Origin: Bacteroidales bacterium
Lineage (GTDB): Bacteria > Bacteroidota > Bacteroidia > Bacteroidales > GCA-2748055
Length of the DNA: 35,401 nt
Assembly (NCBI GenBank): GCA_029938715.1
Contig: JAOZUK010000031.1
Coordinates: forward strand, 1 to 35,401
Direction of reading: 5' to 3'
Within the stretch, counting starts at the first letter, position 1. The number at the start of each line of letters is the position of its first letter. The position numbers and the translations under genes were made by a program. A model generated the notes under the pieces. The model did not search any database and was not told where the DNA came from. It was given only the letters and a program-made list of their open reading frames with translations. Below, in pieces: positions 35,152-35,401 of the stretch.

Positions 35152-35401
35152 CTATTTTTTCTCCTCTTTTTTCTCCTTCTCCTTGTTCTTCATTTCTGCT
35201 ATCTTATCCACCAGATCGGGTACCTTATCGAACAGTGCCGAAAGTGCTGTTTTCTTATCCGATGGGATAAAGGAGATTTCATCGCCTTTTGCAACCAGAA
35301 ATCCAAGGGGAACAACCCCTATTCCAGCTCCGGCTCCACCCCCGGATCCCTGGTTCTTGGATTTTGGATCAGTGCCAGAACCCACCCCGCTTCCGAATCC
35401 G
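35152..35401 (-). CDS. GerW/YtfJ-family protein, 5' end beyond window
   Basis: The 3' part of a gene running off the right edge; at least 82 codons are visible, and the frame is open to the last base (…GFGSGVGSGTDPKSKNQGSGGGAGAGIGVVPLGF). The Gly-rich SGGGAGAG segment followed by VVPLGFLVAKGDEISFIP is the mark of the GerW/YtfJ (DUF3221-like spore protein) family. The Lys/Glu-rich tail (KNKEKEKKEEKK) is typical. In Bacillus it is a germination-related spore protein; in non-sporulating Bacteroidota, homologues are common and of unknown role. A GTG at 35385 is not the start, because homologous sequence continues upstream of it. Family name is from memory of the motif. Confidence 0.85.
   Translation of the reverse strand, partial: GFGSGVGSGTDPKSKNQGSGGGAGAGIGVVPLGFLVAKGDEISFIPSDKKTALSALFDKVPDLVDKIAEMKNKEKEKKEEKK

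Noticed and set aside
1-35401. tRNA/rRNA genes, CRISPR arrays, insertion sequences or prophage
   Set aside because: No regularly spaced repeats, transposase, integrase or RNA-gene sequences were seen.

Overview
The window looks like chromosome of a Bacteroidota bacterium, probably a marine or gut polysaccharide degrader near the Marinilabiliales/Prolixibacteraceae. This lineage call is inference from gene content. Supporting features are a type IX secretion (T9SS) C-terminal domain, many SPI/SPII-exported enzymes, twin-arginine Gfo/Idh/MocA oxidoreductases, DUF4136 and BNR/VPS10-like proteins, a GH29 fucosidase, and promoters of the Bacteroidota type (TTG, about 20 nt, TAnnTTT). I see no tRNA, rRNA, CRISPR array, insertion sequence or phage gene. 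Every coding gap is under about 235 bases, so no stretch of more than 300 bases lacks a gene.

Left part (1-4899, minus strand): a PAS-containing sigma-54 enhancer-binding regulator lies directly upstream of a small ABM-fold protein. Between them are a near-consensus -24/-12 promoter and a cluster of repeats placed like an upstream activator site, so this looks like a self-contained regulatory unit. Next to it is a lipoprotein that fuses a YncE-like propeller to a phosphoesterase.

Catabolic cluster (4976-13131, minus strand): hexuronate-type MFS transporter, UroD-superfamily protein, Tat-exported Gfo/Idh/MocA oxidoreductase, a lipoprotein sugar isomerase broken by an internal out-of-frame deletion, and a large T9SS-exported GH71/99-like protein. 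It reads as an uptake and periplasmic oxidation route for a polysaccharide-derived sugar, with one step mutated.

Middle (13331-20651): a plus-strand LpxR-like lipid A deacylase, an HDAC-family deacylase and L-threonine 3-dehydrogenase face a minus-strand metallophosphoesterase lipoprotein and a Tricorn-like S41 protease.

Amine/amino-acid block (20852-27763): a Rieske-GOGAT fusion, a second Tat-type Gfo/Idh/MocA protein and a lysine-6-dehydrogenase-like enzyme run on the plus strand. They converge on a minus-strand pair made of an MttB-family methyltransferase without pyrrolysine and an APC amino-acid permease. A route for methylated amino compounds is plausible but unproven.

Right part (27994-35401): an outer-membrane beta-barrel, a DUF4136 lipoprotein, a BNR-repeat protein paired with a LolA-like periplasmic protein, a GH29 alpha-L-fucosidase, and the 3' end of a GerW/YtfJ-family gene cut by the window edge.
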